From positions 1,240,001-1,304,000 of the forward strand of contig JAZARR010000206.1 in the NCBI GenBank assembly GCA_037389465.1: DNA of 64,000 bases, given 5' to 3'. The stretch's first letter is position 1. Each line of letters starts with the position of its first letter. The notes below the pieces were generated by a model. That model worked only from the letters and a program-made list of their open reading frames with translations, was not told the origin of the DNA and did not search any database. The position numbers and the translations under genes were made by a program. This document shows positions 39,093 to 51,372 of this stretch, piece after piece. This DNA is from Baylisascaris procyonis. Taxonomy: Eukaryota; Nematoda; Chromadorea; Rhabditida; Ascarididae.

Positions 39093-42000
39093 CTCAAGAA
39101 GTGAATTCGCATGATCTTATTTCAATATTTCAGCTTTTTTAAAAGAAATAGCTCCTAGTAGAATAACAACACAAAAAGATATTACCAACTGAAAGAAATG
39201 ACCAAATTATATCGAAATAACTTCCATGAATAAAATAAATGATAGAAATAATATCGTTTTAGTTTTGCACTTCGCCTTTGCTGCTAAAAATTTATTTATT
39301 ATTGATAACGAAGATAATTATCGAATATTTATGAAAACAATTGAAAAAAATTCTGCAAAAATCTTACAACCTTGATGAATACCTTTAAAAAAATCAACTA
39401 TATTAATATTCATAAGATTGAGAAATTTAACAAGTTTAATTATTTGCTCATTTTTAATTAATCGCTTCTTACACTAGCAATTTATTACAATTTTAAATAT
39501 TATTAGTTATTATTGAGAGATTCACAATGAAATATTGCGTTATTTACTTGAGTAGATTGAATGCGCTATTCCTTATTCAATGCGCCAGAGCATAGAAGAA
39601 TGAAGTATGATCAAACCTAAGCAATTCATACTATTGGAATTATTTATGGGCATTCCTACTCATCTAGAGGTGGAAATTAATTGTAAAATTTAAGACCCTC
39701 AGCTCTAATTAAGGGATAAAAAAACCACTAAAAATGATTAGACATTTCAAAAGTTTTAAGACGCAAATCGTCTTTATGAGCAAATTTTTCAGTATTATCG
39801 ACACCATCTCCCGTTCATAAAAGATCAACATAAACTTGAACTGCTGAAATAAAGACATTCAGATAAACTTTATTGCCTAATATCAGCGTTAATCACTTTT
39901 AGTTCATCAATTAATGCAAAGGAGGTTTCACTTAGAAATTATAAAAGGCAAAAGCGATTCATTTACCACACCTCACAAAAATTGGTGTGGTAAATGATTC
40001 GAATTCTAAAAATTTTTCCAGCTATAGGCGATCAAAATTAGGATCACCTAATTTACGCTGAAGTATTGTTTAAAAATTCGTTTGGAATAGAAATATTATT
40101 TATATTTCAATCTCTTATATATGTCCTCACATTAGAATTTACCTCTTGTTGTATATAGGCTTCAAGCAACGTTTCACTATTCTCATAATGTCTACCGTTG
40201 TGTTTCGCTGTTATTCCCCATATTGAAGTTTCTTTCAGCACGTTCTGCGCTTCATCCGTTCGTCCCTTATCAATGAGCCAATATGGACTCTCATATAAAA
40301 ATCTGAATGCTGCTCATAAATCTTTCATATTAAAAGAAATATTCGATGTCAAACATTATTTACTGAATTCATAGCAAACAAAGTTTATTAGATATGCGAC
40401 ATGTTCCTTGATATAGTCATTAGTTGGTACATACTCATTGTCCTTCTAGTGGATGTACCGGAAAGCTTGAATCGTGAAGATCTCTTTGTTTATGTAACGA
40501 ACATATTTTACCAATGCCGACCTTTTAGTGAATAAATAAATAACTTTACAAATGCCGAATCAACTAATATTGTCTTTTTAGAATAAATATTCAATATAAG
40601 CAAATGCTAGGAGGAAGAGGTAGTTATAGGAATAAAAATAGGGACAATCGGTGTATTTAAGAAAAGATAATATGAAAGCGTAATTTATTTCGCTTCATTT
40701 ATAAGCTTGATGAAAGCGACTAAATCATAACCATGGTAGTTGAAAGCAGAAAGAAAATAGAAGAGAAAAAATGAAAAAGTTTTGTAAAAAATACTTACAA
40801 AAAACAAATGAGTGCAGGTGATGCGAGTAAATTCATCGCTAACGAAAGTGAACGCCATTCACCGCTCAAATATGCAATTAGAGATAGAATGACAAAATTT
40901 GGCGACCAAGTAACCAAAGTTTTCACAGCGAAACGAGCATTAGTTGGCACATTTTCAATAACATATACATACATCACCCTACAAAAGTAAATTATTAAGG
41001 GAAATGCGCTCATTTTTATGAAAAATATTTCTTCAAGTTATAAGGTACGCAAATCCATCTTTATTATTATAAAAGATCTAAAATGCTTCACTGACAACAA
41101 AAATATAAATTTTCGCTACTCCGGCTAGCACTCATCAGTGATGTTTCTTCTTGGTGAATTCATGCGATTTATGAAGATTTTGTTCAAAACAACATTCCGC
41201 TATATCAGTTGCTAAAACTCAATTAGTTCGAATAAAACACTATGCTAGATGATCGTCTGGCGATTTCAACTGAATCAGAGAAACTGTTTTTTCGTCAATT
41301 TAACTGAAGCTAGATTGACTACTATTCAGTCCGTTCAAATATAAAATGAAATGAATGGAATTAAGATTTAATATCTTCATTTAGAATCCATCATTGAAAA
41401 TAAATATTTATTTACGTTGAATTACCACCGACGAAAATGCCAACAATGAAACGAAGAAGAGTGAATGAAAAGAGATTATGAGCGAATGCGCTCATTGAGC
41501 CCGTTACGATTGTGCCAACAACACAACATAAACCCACCTGAAATTTCGTTTTATTATAGTTGTATTTGTCTCAAGGAGGTGGGAACTAATCCCAAAGTTT
41601 CCTCCTGTGATTCGAAGGATGCCCATCAGGATTCAAGAGACTTATAAATCGCTTCTTAAAAAGTTCAAAGGGTAAGTGGAAAAGTGTGTTAGAAAACTGA
41701 CACAATCCAGGATTTCATGTTCCGCTCAAAGCAACAACCAGTCATGTAAATTATTGGTAAACTTTAAAAAAACCTGGAAAACGCCCTATAAGATGGGGCA
41801 CAATCCGTGCTTTTTGCAGCGCAAAATTGGAAGTTGAATCACTGAGATGCATACCCGATGCAAGAGGTGCATCACAGAAAATGATATTGTCATTTTATGA
41901 CAGTGCTAATGAGCAGGAACAGTTCGCCATTCACCGTATGGTTTCCTAGATCAAGTTTTATAAAAGGCAGGACTTTTGGGAACCCATTCCAATGTTCTAA

Positions 42001-45000
42001 AATGGTAGTGCTTTTGGTACCATTACCATGTATTTCTTGACTACAGGATTGGTTTGTAAGAGTGAATGAAAAACATAGAAAGGGTTGGATTCTGTTTCCC
42101 CGAAACTCAGTTGGTTTCCCGGAATTTATATGCGTTGTAAGAGACGCTTTTGTTTCTGTTCAAATTAGAATTCATGGGCTTTGCGGTGAAAAATTGAGAG
42201 ATTGGGAAGCAGATGAGTCTCACGTAGAAAAAACCGGACTAGATTTGACCTATGTCCCTCCTCTGAATGTTATTTGAATGTTGCAGGATATTGATATCGA
42301 TTTATGCAAGCGATTGAATACGTGCAAGGGCAGAATTTCTCTAACGTTTTCTTTCTTTGCAAAAAAGCCACATCAAAACCAGTGAAAATGCATCGAAAGC
42401 AATGGAAACTATATAAACTGTCATTCAACGGACGTCTAAGTGAACAGATTTCTTTGTTGGCAGAACAATTAATTAACTGGATAAAGTCTTATCAAATGCA
42501 TAAAACTGGTTGGCAAATTCATTGAGAACGATTCCACCGATTGGATGCTAATTCAATGCAGAAATAATCGATCAGTATTCCATTCACTAGCCGAAATATT
42601 CACAAGGCAAAGTATAATGTAGATTTGCAATATTTCGTTCATATTTCACATTCAACGTTGCAAGACACCCATGCAAATTTTATATGAAAAGTTTATTCTT
42701 CTTTTAGCGACCTCATTGACAGTTCTTCAATGTGTAAGTCTTTAAGCGCTGTGGTAATATAATTTTCAAAGTTGACATGTCACTTTAAAATTTGTTCACA
42801 ATCTTAGTTTAACTGGTTTGGTACTATTTGAATGCCCCAAAAAATTGTTGAGAATGCCAATAAGGGATTTCAGAAGATTCAAATCAATGTTGAAGCTGAC
42901 GTAGCGGAATAGATGTATGACTTTTGCAAAACAGCGGCAGGAGCAGCCAATCCGTAGGTAGGATGAATTTTGGAGTCTTCAGAACGAACGATGGTTTTGA
43001 TCTATTTGAAGTTTTAAACCGTATACACTAGCAGATGTTGCAATCAGTTGCTTGTGGAGCGTCCCTAACATAGATGATAAGATTGATATGATCCAAACTT
43101 GGAAAGCTTGCAACTTTACGCGGGAAAAATTTTAAGTCGTGGTCATGTAATTTGCGAGGAGATGAGACGGGGAGGAGAAGGATGTTTGCAGCCATTAATC
43201 GACGATGTCATTCATATTATAAACAAGTTTAACCATCTGAAGGCGAGCTCTTTTTTCTCTTGGCGATCAATGTCACATATGTCAAGTATTTCACTCTTCC
43301 TTGAAGCGATTCTCATTTAAAAACCTCGAAAAATTCCATAATTATCGAACGATTCGCGGATTCATTTCCCACAACAATTCTTTTCGAAAATATTCCTATA
43401 CTTAACTAAACACTGACAGAATTTGGCCATATAATTTCGAAATAAATATTTGAAAAAGCGTATAAAAGTAAAATTCTTGCAATTTGCAAACCGATTTACG
43501 ACCGAAGAGATCCGAAAGTTGACCGAAGATCAGTGCGCCTATCATAACGCCAAACATCTGATAAGAGATCGAATTCTTCACGCCATGCTCCTTATCACAA
43601 AATAGTGCCCACTGAAGAAGTTCTCACTTATCGAAGCAACTTGTATTTCCGAAACAATAGAAAAATTGTTTCGGCGAAAATTGATGAGTGTTTATCCACA
43701 AATCAGAAAAGTATGCATGACAAACAATAATCATAACGTTGTGTAACAGTCAATGGATTCTATGCATAAAAACACAAAATATTTATACAACAGAGGCAAA
43801 GAAAGATAAAGAAAATCCCACGTCATTAATATAAGATCTCATGTCGTATGAATGAAATTCTAAGTTTTCTCTTATTTCACAATGGAAATATATGATGAGG
43901 AAGGCATCATCATTTAGGAACATCACAGAAGTTTTCTCGACAAGCTAAATTCACACTTCTTCGATTTTAAATTTACCCAGAAAGGTGGGTTATGCAGAAA
44001 ATATTAGCAACAAGAAATTGATTGCTCTTGTTTCCTCCCTATAGGTATATTCTAGATTCTCCTACCTCTGATCACAGGTGAATGCTACCATATGCTTTTG
44101 GTCTGCCTACCTTTAGAAATATTCATAATACTTATATATTAAAAGGTAGCGATGAAGGATTACTGCTCTCTCATCAATACCTTAATGAGAGATAATTCCT
44201 TTTAAGCTGTCAATAACTCTGTAGTAACTTTATACAATAAAATAATTATAAATGTTTGCGAAATTGCGATACCTCAACATTGGCTGATTTGAATTGATAG
44301 TTAATTATCGCTTTAGAACTGTCATTATTTCCAGATAGCAAGGCACTTTCATACAGCTTGCACGCTTCTTGACGAGTGATGTTGTTTGGGAATATCGTTT
44401 CACCACATCCAATTATATCCGGAGAAGCACCTAAAGGCATCAGAAATTGATAGCCGGGAACACATTGGCATGCATCAGGCAAGAACTTGAACTTCTTTTA
44501 TCTCTTGCAGTTATCGGCTTCAATATAGAAACGTCGACCTTGTTGTGACAATTACTGCTTAGTACATAATTTAAAATATGAAGGACCATACGAAAAATTT
44601 TTACTTATTCACACTCGGCTGGTACTGCTCGTGTCTACTCCTCCTTCCTCCACTTCCCTCCCCCCCCCCCCCACCCAGTCTCCAATCCAATCTGTGAAGA
44701 GTTGGTGCGTTTTTTTTTCTGATGGTTTTGGTAATCTGAGTGGCGGAGCAAAGGAAAAGAATGGAAAAACGAGCGAAGAACATGAAACCTTACTGCTTCA
44801 TTAATTGTTTCATCTGCTTCATTAAATCGAAATAATAATTGAAGGGTCATTTTCACATTAATTTGATTCCTATAGCAAATCGATTTTTATAAATTCGGTG
44901 AGAAAATTTGATAAAGAGATGAAGAGAAGAGAGGATGCAAATCGATCAGAAAATATAAGTTTTTTTTTTTTACCAATTCGATTACCAAATGTGAAATGAT

Positions 45001-45778
45001 TTTGCAAATCCGGACTGAGCTTAGAAATTAAAATTCCTACACTCTTTCGAAGTATGGTGTTCAATAATTCATCCTAACAATAACTGTTGAAAGATTCTTT
45101 CAATTCTTCATCTAACCAGCCCATCATGGCGAAATGGATCCACTTCGCGTACATCTCATCATATGTACTTCGTGCATCTACCTAAGTTATAGCCCTTAAA
45201 TTTTTCCGGTATAGAATCAGATTCCACTATTTGCTGCTTGACTGAATTACTTTAACAATCATACCTCCTGTCGTTATACGAATCCGTAGAAATCGCATGC
45301 TGTTAATGACTATTTCAATAGGTTTTAAATGTCTATGTGATGCAAGAGATAGCTCTTTGAAACAAAAATTCTTTGTATAATATAGCCAGTAAAAGTCGGT
45401 CATCGAAATTCACAGTCATATAATACGAACATCCACCTCCCCATCACAATATGCACTAAACGATATTCCCACAGAATTTCCTGCATTCATATAAATGTCG
45501 TTTATCACTGAATTCCGTTTGTCAACGTGCCGATATCATCTTTATACCAAAACTATCCATGTTCTCCTGCTTGTTCGTTAAATTCATTTAAGAGTTAAAG
45601 AGCCGATGAAATACTTACCGATAAATATCATAGAGGCAAGATTTGCAATTTGGGAAATGATGATAAGTTCATAAGTGAGACATAAAAATAGCACATATCG
45701 ATTGAACGTAATCAATTCATCGATTCGACCCATCGATTTTCTTTTGTTTTCCTCACCATTAACTTCATCATGGGACAT
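33416..45778 (-). CDS. SLC22/organic cation transporter-like 12-TM carrier (MFS)
   Basis: A plasma-membrane transporter of organic ions of the SLC22 branch of the major facilitator superfamily. Minus-strand exons: 45619-45778 (ATG at 45778), 44273 to about 44488, 43492-43611, 41416-41537, 40799-40978, 40143-40302, 38093-38319, 36870-37063 and 33416-33619 (stop). Order of features: TM1 ending ANLASMIFIG; the extracellular cysteine loop (ACQCVPGYQF, with sequons NIT and NDS) ending in VEWALFCDKE, the family's EWxLxCD; the MFS signature FGQLSDLFGRK; RFIVGIFVGGNS; the family's ESPYWLIDKGRTDEA; AELFPTAIRN with GRIGGIVAP; and LPETKH before a short tail. Located codons total about 528, near the family norm. 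One short exon between 40143 and 38319 (the loop before TM7, phase 0 in, phase 2 out) was not found. The join of exon 1 (phase 1) to exon 2 (phase 0) also does not fit, so a microexon or a sequence error is likely there. The substrate cannot be told. Confidence 0.88.
35256..36635. repeat. inverted pair of degenerate 15-bp minisatellites (putative foldback element)
   Basis: At 35256-35394 about seven degenerate copies of a 14-17 bp unit like AAAATGCCGACTAGG follow one another (also AAATACCGACTGCC and AAAATACCGATTGCG). At 36549-36635 the same kind of unit occurs on the other strand (AAACGCCGATATGCG, AAAACACGGACTGC). Both blocks end in a similar GTTTAC/GGG sequence. The 1.15 kb between contains a T run and an A run and no gene. 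The whole lies in the transporter's last intron and looks like a nonautonomous foldback or Helitron-like element. The classification is inference. Confidence 0.5.
38400..38500. repeat. purine tract
   Basis: About 100 bases that are almost all purine on the plus strand (GAGGA, GGAGGAGAGG and similar), just upstream of the transporter exon at 38093-38319 in transcription order. On the transcribed strand this is a long pyrimidine run in the intron. A chance frame here reads as a poly-Pro/Ser peptide and is not a gene. Confidence 0.8.
38694..38769 (-). other. coding-like intronic fragment with splice-like ends
   Basis: Between the acceptor TTTTTAG and the donor ACG/GTAAGA lies a 76-base segment. 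One frame reads VDVNTAVGSTKRDIPIGLTP and then LRIET. Its phase does not fit the transporter, and the encoded peptide does not resemble a membrane carrier. It may be part of an interspersed nematode repeat that carries a remnant coding sequence. Confidence 0.35.
38910..38953. repeat. 22-bp perfect tandem duplication
   Basis: CCAAAACTTTAGATTAATAT plus AT is present twice without a gap (38910-38931 and 38932-38953), within a transporter intron. Confidence 0.95.
39027..39089. repeat. (TA)n microsatellite
   Basis: About 31 TA units in a transporter intron, in the same interval in which one exon could not be located. Confidence 0.95.
39959..39997. repeat. perfect 14-bp hairpin
   Basis: TCATTTACCACACC at 39959-39972 pairs exactly with GGTGTGGTAAATGA at 39984-39997 across an 11-base loop. 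It lies 146 bases downstream (in transcription order) of the transporter exon 40143-40302. Confidence 0.9.
40035..40054. repeat. perfect 8-bp hairpin next to the larger one
   Basis: AAATTAGG (40035-40042) and CCTAATTT (40047-40054) flank the loop ATCA. It is 38 bases from the 14-bp hairpin, so two stem-loops sit side by side in this intron. Confidence 0.8.
44638..44680. repeat. pyrimidine tract with a poly-C run
   Basis: A CTCCTCCTTCC stretch leads into about 14 consecutive C with one A. It lies between the first two located transporter exons. A poly-G run on the transcribed strand such as this can cause assembly length errors. Confidence 0.8.
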
Positions 45779-45779
45779 T

Positions 45780-45789
45780 CTATAAAAAT
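45780..45789 (-). promoter_or_regulatory. 3' splice acceptor one base before the transporter start codon
   Basis: On the minus strand ATTTTTATAG is followed by A and then ATG TCC. An acceptor this close to the first ATG is the usual layout of a trans-spliced nematode message (spliced leader added just before the start). A cis intron in the 5' UTR would look the same. Confidence 0.5.
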
Positions 45790-45923
45790 ATTCGTAAATA
45801 TCCGTTATTTCAAGCACTAATGTTAAAAGTGTTACGAATAGTAATAGTAATCAGCAATTAAAAAATTATTGCAAACTAACCTAAGCGAATAGAAGGACAT
45901 TGAGGAGTTTATATTTATCAGAA

Positions 45924-45924
<1 letters not shown>

Positions 45925-45995
<71 letters not shown>
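45925..45995. repeat. (AT)n microsatellite
   Basis: About 35 AT units, 150 bases upstream of the transporter's first located coding exon. Confidence 0.95.
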
Positions 45996-45999
<4 letters not shown>

Positions 46000-48900
46000 T
46001 CAAGCTAAGAATCAATGTTCGAATAAAGAATTCACTTCATATTTGCTTTCTGTAATATTTTCGAACGATATAAATTATCATTTCTGTCAAATAAATTAAC
46101 AATCGATCAACGTGAATGAAATTTATGGCTCTGATGGCATTAAGGTGAAGCAATTCTTCTTCAAAGGAGAAGAGAAAAAATGAAAAGCCACCAGTAAACA
46201 CTCTAGGCAATCTGAAGACAATTACAACTAACGATGTTAAACACCAACGGACATCTATAAATGAAACAAAGACATCCACATATATTCCCACCGCCAACTG
46301 AAATATAAGAATTGTTGAATTTTTATCTGAATAGAAGAGAAAACCTTTCTTTTCAGACGTTAAAACCTTTTGTATTATGATGGTGAAAAAATTGCGCCAT
46401 TCAACTGATAAAACAGTGTAAACACAGTAATCATGTCGTTGTCGTCGAATTTGCTGAGACACACTAGCGAGGCAAATCTCACCGATCAAACTTTTCAGCA
46501 TCAAAATACTCTCGATGTTGCCGTTAATGAAACAGAGATTCATGGATGAGATTGCCCAAGGTGGGCTTCACTGCAAAAAGCGCCACAAATTTTAACTAAA
46601 TCCTTATTGCTTCACATCACTGATTATTTATTTATAGGCATTTAAAATCAGTACATAAGACCACATATAAAGTCAGCGATTCATACACTGATAAGAATTT
46701 TTTGAATTTAATCCATCTTTTACTTGCATTTTCCTTTCTAGTTAATAATATGATATTTTCATACAGCCATAAACTTTCGCATAATGATTTGCCTTTGATA
46801 ACAAATACCTTTGATAAGATATAATCACAATAAAAAACGACTGCAATCATTCGAATATATCTATCCGAGAGATTAATGTTTATTGAATAATATTTCATTG
46901 AAATAAATGAGAAAAAAAACTTCTTAAAACCTCTAAAATAGTTTGATGCGATTTATGAATGCATAATTGAATGCGGCAGTATTAGATAACTGTAGTGATT
47001 ACCTATGTAGGTAGTATGTTCCATTTCTTAAAAATATATACAATTGTTTTTCATCTTTTTTCTCTATGCATGCAAAAGCCTCATGAAGAAGTTGTTGCTT
47101 GTAAAAGTGATCAAAAGATTTTTAAGGATGCATTGATAATCGATACAAGAGCTGTTGAAAGCTTGGAGGAGTAAAAACTAACAATGAATATTTATGGTCG
47201 GATTTGACGATGTTTTTCACGATGGCGCAAAACAGCAATATCACAGAGGAAAGGGCAATTCACAGCAACACTTGATGAATGGGCGATAACTCTGGCACAG
47301 AAAAAAAAAAAAAAACAGTGAAAACAACACAATTGAACGAGATTTTTTTATATTCACTTGATCGTGAGTGTTGAAAAAACAAAGCTTTGGATAATCTAAA
47401 CCTTAATGAGGTAACTTCTATATCGATAACCTCAATTCGGAGAACAGAAACTTTTTTAGAACGCGAGAAAAAAAATGAAAGGAAGCTACAGTAACATCCA
47501 TGGGACAAGGATTAAAGTAATTTCACAACAAAAATATCAATTTTTTCTTAAACGAGAATAATGCAGCAATTCGAGTGAAAAATGTTGACATATTCATCGA
47601 GTGGATAATTTAGCCATCGTGTGGATGTCTAAATCATGTTAATTATAATTATTTCTACAATACTCTCCCTCACCTTTCCTCTCCTACCTCCTTCAACCTT
47701 CGAAATAAACGGCTCAAATTTGCACTGAAACGGCCCTAATTAATCGACATTTAAGAAGCCTAGAGTTCCATCACTTGTTGAAGGATGACTTTTCTTCAAA
47801 GAATGAGAGTGATGAAAAATGCCCAACCTATGCTGGTCAAATCAATGAAACATACAGAAATTTTGAATACATTAGTAATAAAATGTTATGAATTTACAAT
47901 ATATTTATGTTTGACAAAAAATCGATAAGGTTAGTTAGCATTTATCGGTTGCGATAGCAATGAAAGCATTTTAACATAGCAGGTGAGCGCAAATTGCCGA
48001 TGGCTTTGCACTCTTCCGATTTTCTGTTAGCGATATATTTTTGCTCCATTTCTCTAGGCTAAATGATCTAGCTGTAGTGGATGTGGTTTACAATCGTCTG
48101 ATCGCTCATTAGTGACAGCTGGTCACCACAACCTCACTGAACTTCGTTCGTATATCCCAAAGTACATAAATCTTTCTTAAATTAGCAGTTTTATACTCTG
48201 ACAGAAACTGATTAAAAAACGCATTATCGCCGATGTTTATGCTTATTTCCTTGTGTGGATGTACGTGCGTCTGTTCGATAGCTTCAGCTAAGGGCATAAA
48301 ATTTTTTAGATATTGATCCATATTATAAAATAGATTTCCTTCGCTAAGTAATATTTACTTGAATTATTTATTATATTCAATGCAAGTTATTCGTATTTAA
48401 CGGCCGCATAAATACTGCGATTCATTTTTCCCATAATCGATCCAATATTGTCATTTTCTTTGGCTGAAAATTTCTATGATTGATTAATTTTGTAGGAAAA
48501 CGCATTATTAAATATTTTTTCCACTTTTTTTGTGTTCTGAAGAAGTCGGCTGATTTGATGGGCTGAAATTCGAAGACGCATGTGGAATCAGCTTCTGTGG
48601 CGCCGCGCTCTTTCCCTGTTGCTTTAATGAAAGCAATTCATAGATCTAGAGATGGTATAGCTGAAGAACAGAAATATTGGAAACATTTAAATAGTATTGT
48701 GGTAGCGATGAACTCATGCTTACGGCAAACAATAAGTGCTTTAGAGTAATATAAAGGCAAGTTCGATAATAGCCGTACGGAGAACTATCTAAGTTTATAA
48801 GGTTTGATAGTGATATGGTGATCGTCAAGTTCGCTCTCTTTGTTATATCTTTTTCACATCCTAACATTTACCATGCTTTTTTTTTTGCTATCATTTTGTT

Positions 48901-49556
48901 CATTTCTATGTTATCTATAATAAAATAAAAAAAGCGCAGATTGCGCTATTCTTTGTGTTAAAACATTACACAGCATCAACTCTATCGCTTATCATGCGAA
49001 TGGAAAAGTTGTTATTAATGCAAAATTAATAAATTGGTGATTGAGTTGCAAATCTTTTTTTTTTTTTTGTAATTCAAAGATATCTTGATAAGATTTTTCC
49101 ATTTCTATTTCAAGGGAATTCGTAGTCATCTTTGTGCCTCTCATTTTTTACTAAAATCACAAGATAATTTAACACTGTCATATCGGAACTGACCATATTC
49201 AACGGTATTCAAGATCTCTATGATCATATCGAAACTTATCGAAACTTCTTTCAGCTATAACTTTATCACTTCATCTAGAGAGATGTTTCTGGACAGTTTT
49301 TTTCTTATAAGAAAGAACACGGAAAAATTATATTTATTTTTGATCGAGTTGAGGTGGTATTGCTTCAACTTGCTGTAAATAAATAAAGGCAGTCAAGAAA
49401 TACACTATCACGTACACGGATCCATAAAGCAATACAAAGGTCAAAGATGAGCGCATTTCGTTCACAAAGGGATGGATGCATTATGGTTGACAAAAGGAAG
49501 TAAACCCCAATTACTAGCCGTTTTCTAATGGTAGAGGGTGTAAAGTACTCACGTAC

Positions 49557-49611
49557 AGAGAGAGAGCGAGAGAGAGAGAGAGAGAGAAAAAGAAAAAAGA
49601 AAAAGGGAGAT
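49557..49611. repeat. GA-rich simple repeat
   Basis: GAGAGA units followed by AAAGAAAAAAG. It forces a false FFFFLFLSLSLSRSLS frame on the other strand. Confidence 0.9.
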
Positions 49612-51372
49612 AGATGGTGCGCTGTAAGAGCTACAGAAATAGTTGGATCATCACAAAACACATGCATGTTATACTGCAGACACGAACGTGGAAACTGATC
49701 ACTTGTAATTAAGGAATAACGACGGTGATTTAAGGGATAAATAAACAAGAAATAACCAAATAATCACATTTATAATGTTGGTTTGAGATGAGGGGAACGG
49801 GAAAGGGAATGAAGTTTCATCGAATTACCATCATACAACGTTTATCCTCTTCTATTCATTGTCATTGTGTAGTCTTTCTTGTCTCGATAATTTTTCGATT
49901 TAATTTATAATCCTAATATAATCAGCAAAGATATTAGTGATTATATTATAATGTCAGAATATAGGACAATATGAGCAATCTATAGGAATTGCAATTTAGC
50001 CGATTGGTTCGATCCTTTAAACTTATAGGAAATATTAAGCCTAGCACATAAGTTAGGCTCCTATAGCATATTTCTTTGATCTCTTTGGACAAAAAACATG
50101 CTGTAAAATGCGACCATATGAGCATTCCATTTTCTTTACGCAGATTTGCTCAGGTAATAGATGATGAATGGTAGATGGTTTAGAATTAGAATTACACCGC
50201 AGAACCGCCGGTTGATTCAACCGATGAATGGTGGGTGACAAATGATTTGAAATCCCTGATGAGACCTTCGTTGTGCTAAACCTAAACCTAAATGAAGTGG
50301 GGCGGTTAAAATTGTACAAAATTGAGCAATCTTGCCAGTCGTATTTTAGGAATTGCCATTTAATGATCTCATAAACTTAATACAGATCATTTCTCATAAA
50401 TTTCGAGCGGATATTAGAAAAAACATTTGCATGCATCCATGTTCATCATGACTGGATGCAATCCTATTGCTTGTCGGTCGCTCATTGCTGCGATATAGCG
50501 GTGCAACCTGTTTGAAGGTGACTTGAAACGAAACACATCCTACGGTTGTTGGCTAATTTGAAAAATAATTCGCTATGTCGTGGCCGATCTGTATACGCTT
50601 TTTCGAATGCACTTGAATTAGAATAATGAGCCAAAAATTTACTACGAGCCTAATTGCAGTGGTTTTGAGTGCATGAATTTCCTTGATTTTCTCTGTTTCT
50701 GGCACTGGCAAAACGGTCTAGAAGTATAGGTAAAAATCACGAAGTTATTCTCGTCAGATATAACCTATGAACCCGACAGCGTGTGTGATATAGAAAAATG
50801 ATATAATTTGACCAGTAGCTAATTGCTTATTTATCCAACGGTCACAATCCGTGTTTAATATGCCCCCCACCCCCTCCCCTGCCTCATGTAATGTTTTGTT
50901 CACTTGCATACTCTACGTCATTGATGATATGAGATCTAAATGTGCTTCCTAGAAACAATGTGTTTTTATCCTTTTTTATACTCAATCGTCTTTGTGCATA
51001 TATTCGCGGATGTCTTCTTTTCCATTTTATCGTCCAAGTTTTATTCAACAATGTGCCCAAAAACTTGAGGTTTTGGATGAGAGGGGAAGGAATAGAAATA
51101 AAAGATTAGGACCTTTTTTCCTTACTATGGATCTCTCATTTCCTAAGAAAACTTTGCTGAAATCGGTCGAACTCTAGGCACGTATTTAATTATTTGGTCT
51201 TAGGTGTTTTAAAAAATTTGAATGCGCAGAATTTTTGGCCGGAAATTTACATCGTCAATTTATGCATCTTTGCGTTAATCGCTGCAAACTTTTCTTCGCA
51301 TACACTATTGATGCTAATTATAATGCAGTCAATATTTCAGGAGGTGTATATTCGATTGATCCTTCTATCAGG

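Larger units (their letters stand above)
45790..51340. other. divergent intergenic region between transporter and PRDM-like gene
   Basis: Both neighbouring genes point away from this 5.5 kb, so their promoters should lie here. No core promoter motif can be named from sequence alone. It contains a (TA)n tract (45925-45995), a GA tract (49557-49611), pyrimidine runs near 47.67 kb and 50.86 kb, and otherwise AT-rich DNA. A 168-codon minus frame (46037-46543) and a 38-codon plus frame (46433-46549) overlap each other; neither is supported by family similarity. Confidence 0.5.

Noticed and set aside
40808..40990. 60-codon plus-strand frame
   Set aside because: It is the antisense shadow of the transporter exon 40799-40978.
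42062..43320. Three plus-strand frames of 71-73 codons inside a transporter intron
   Set aside because: Separate frames with no splice sites linking them and no recognisable domain; perhaps transposon debris.
46037..46543. 168-codon minus frame and the overlapping 38-codon plus frame at 46433-46549
   Set aside because: They are mutually antisense, without known motifs and without fitting splice links to the transporter or the PRDM-like gene.
49365..49748. 127-codon minus frame
   Set aside because: It exists only because a GA repeat reads as Phe/Leu/Ser; no motif.
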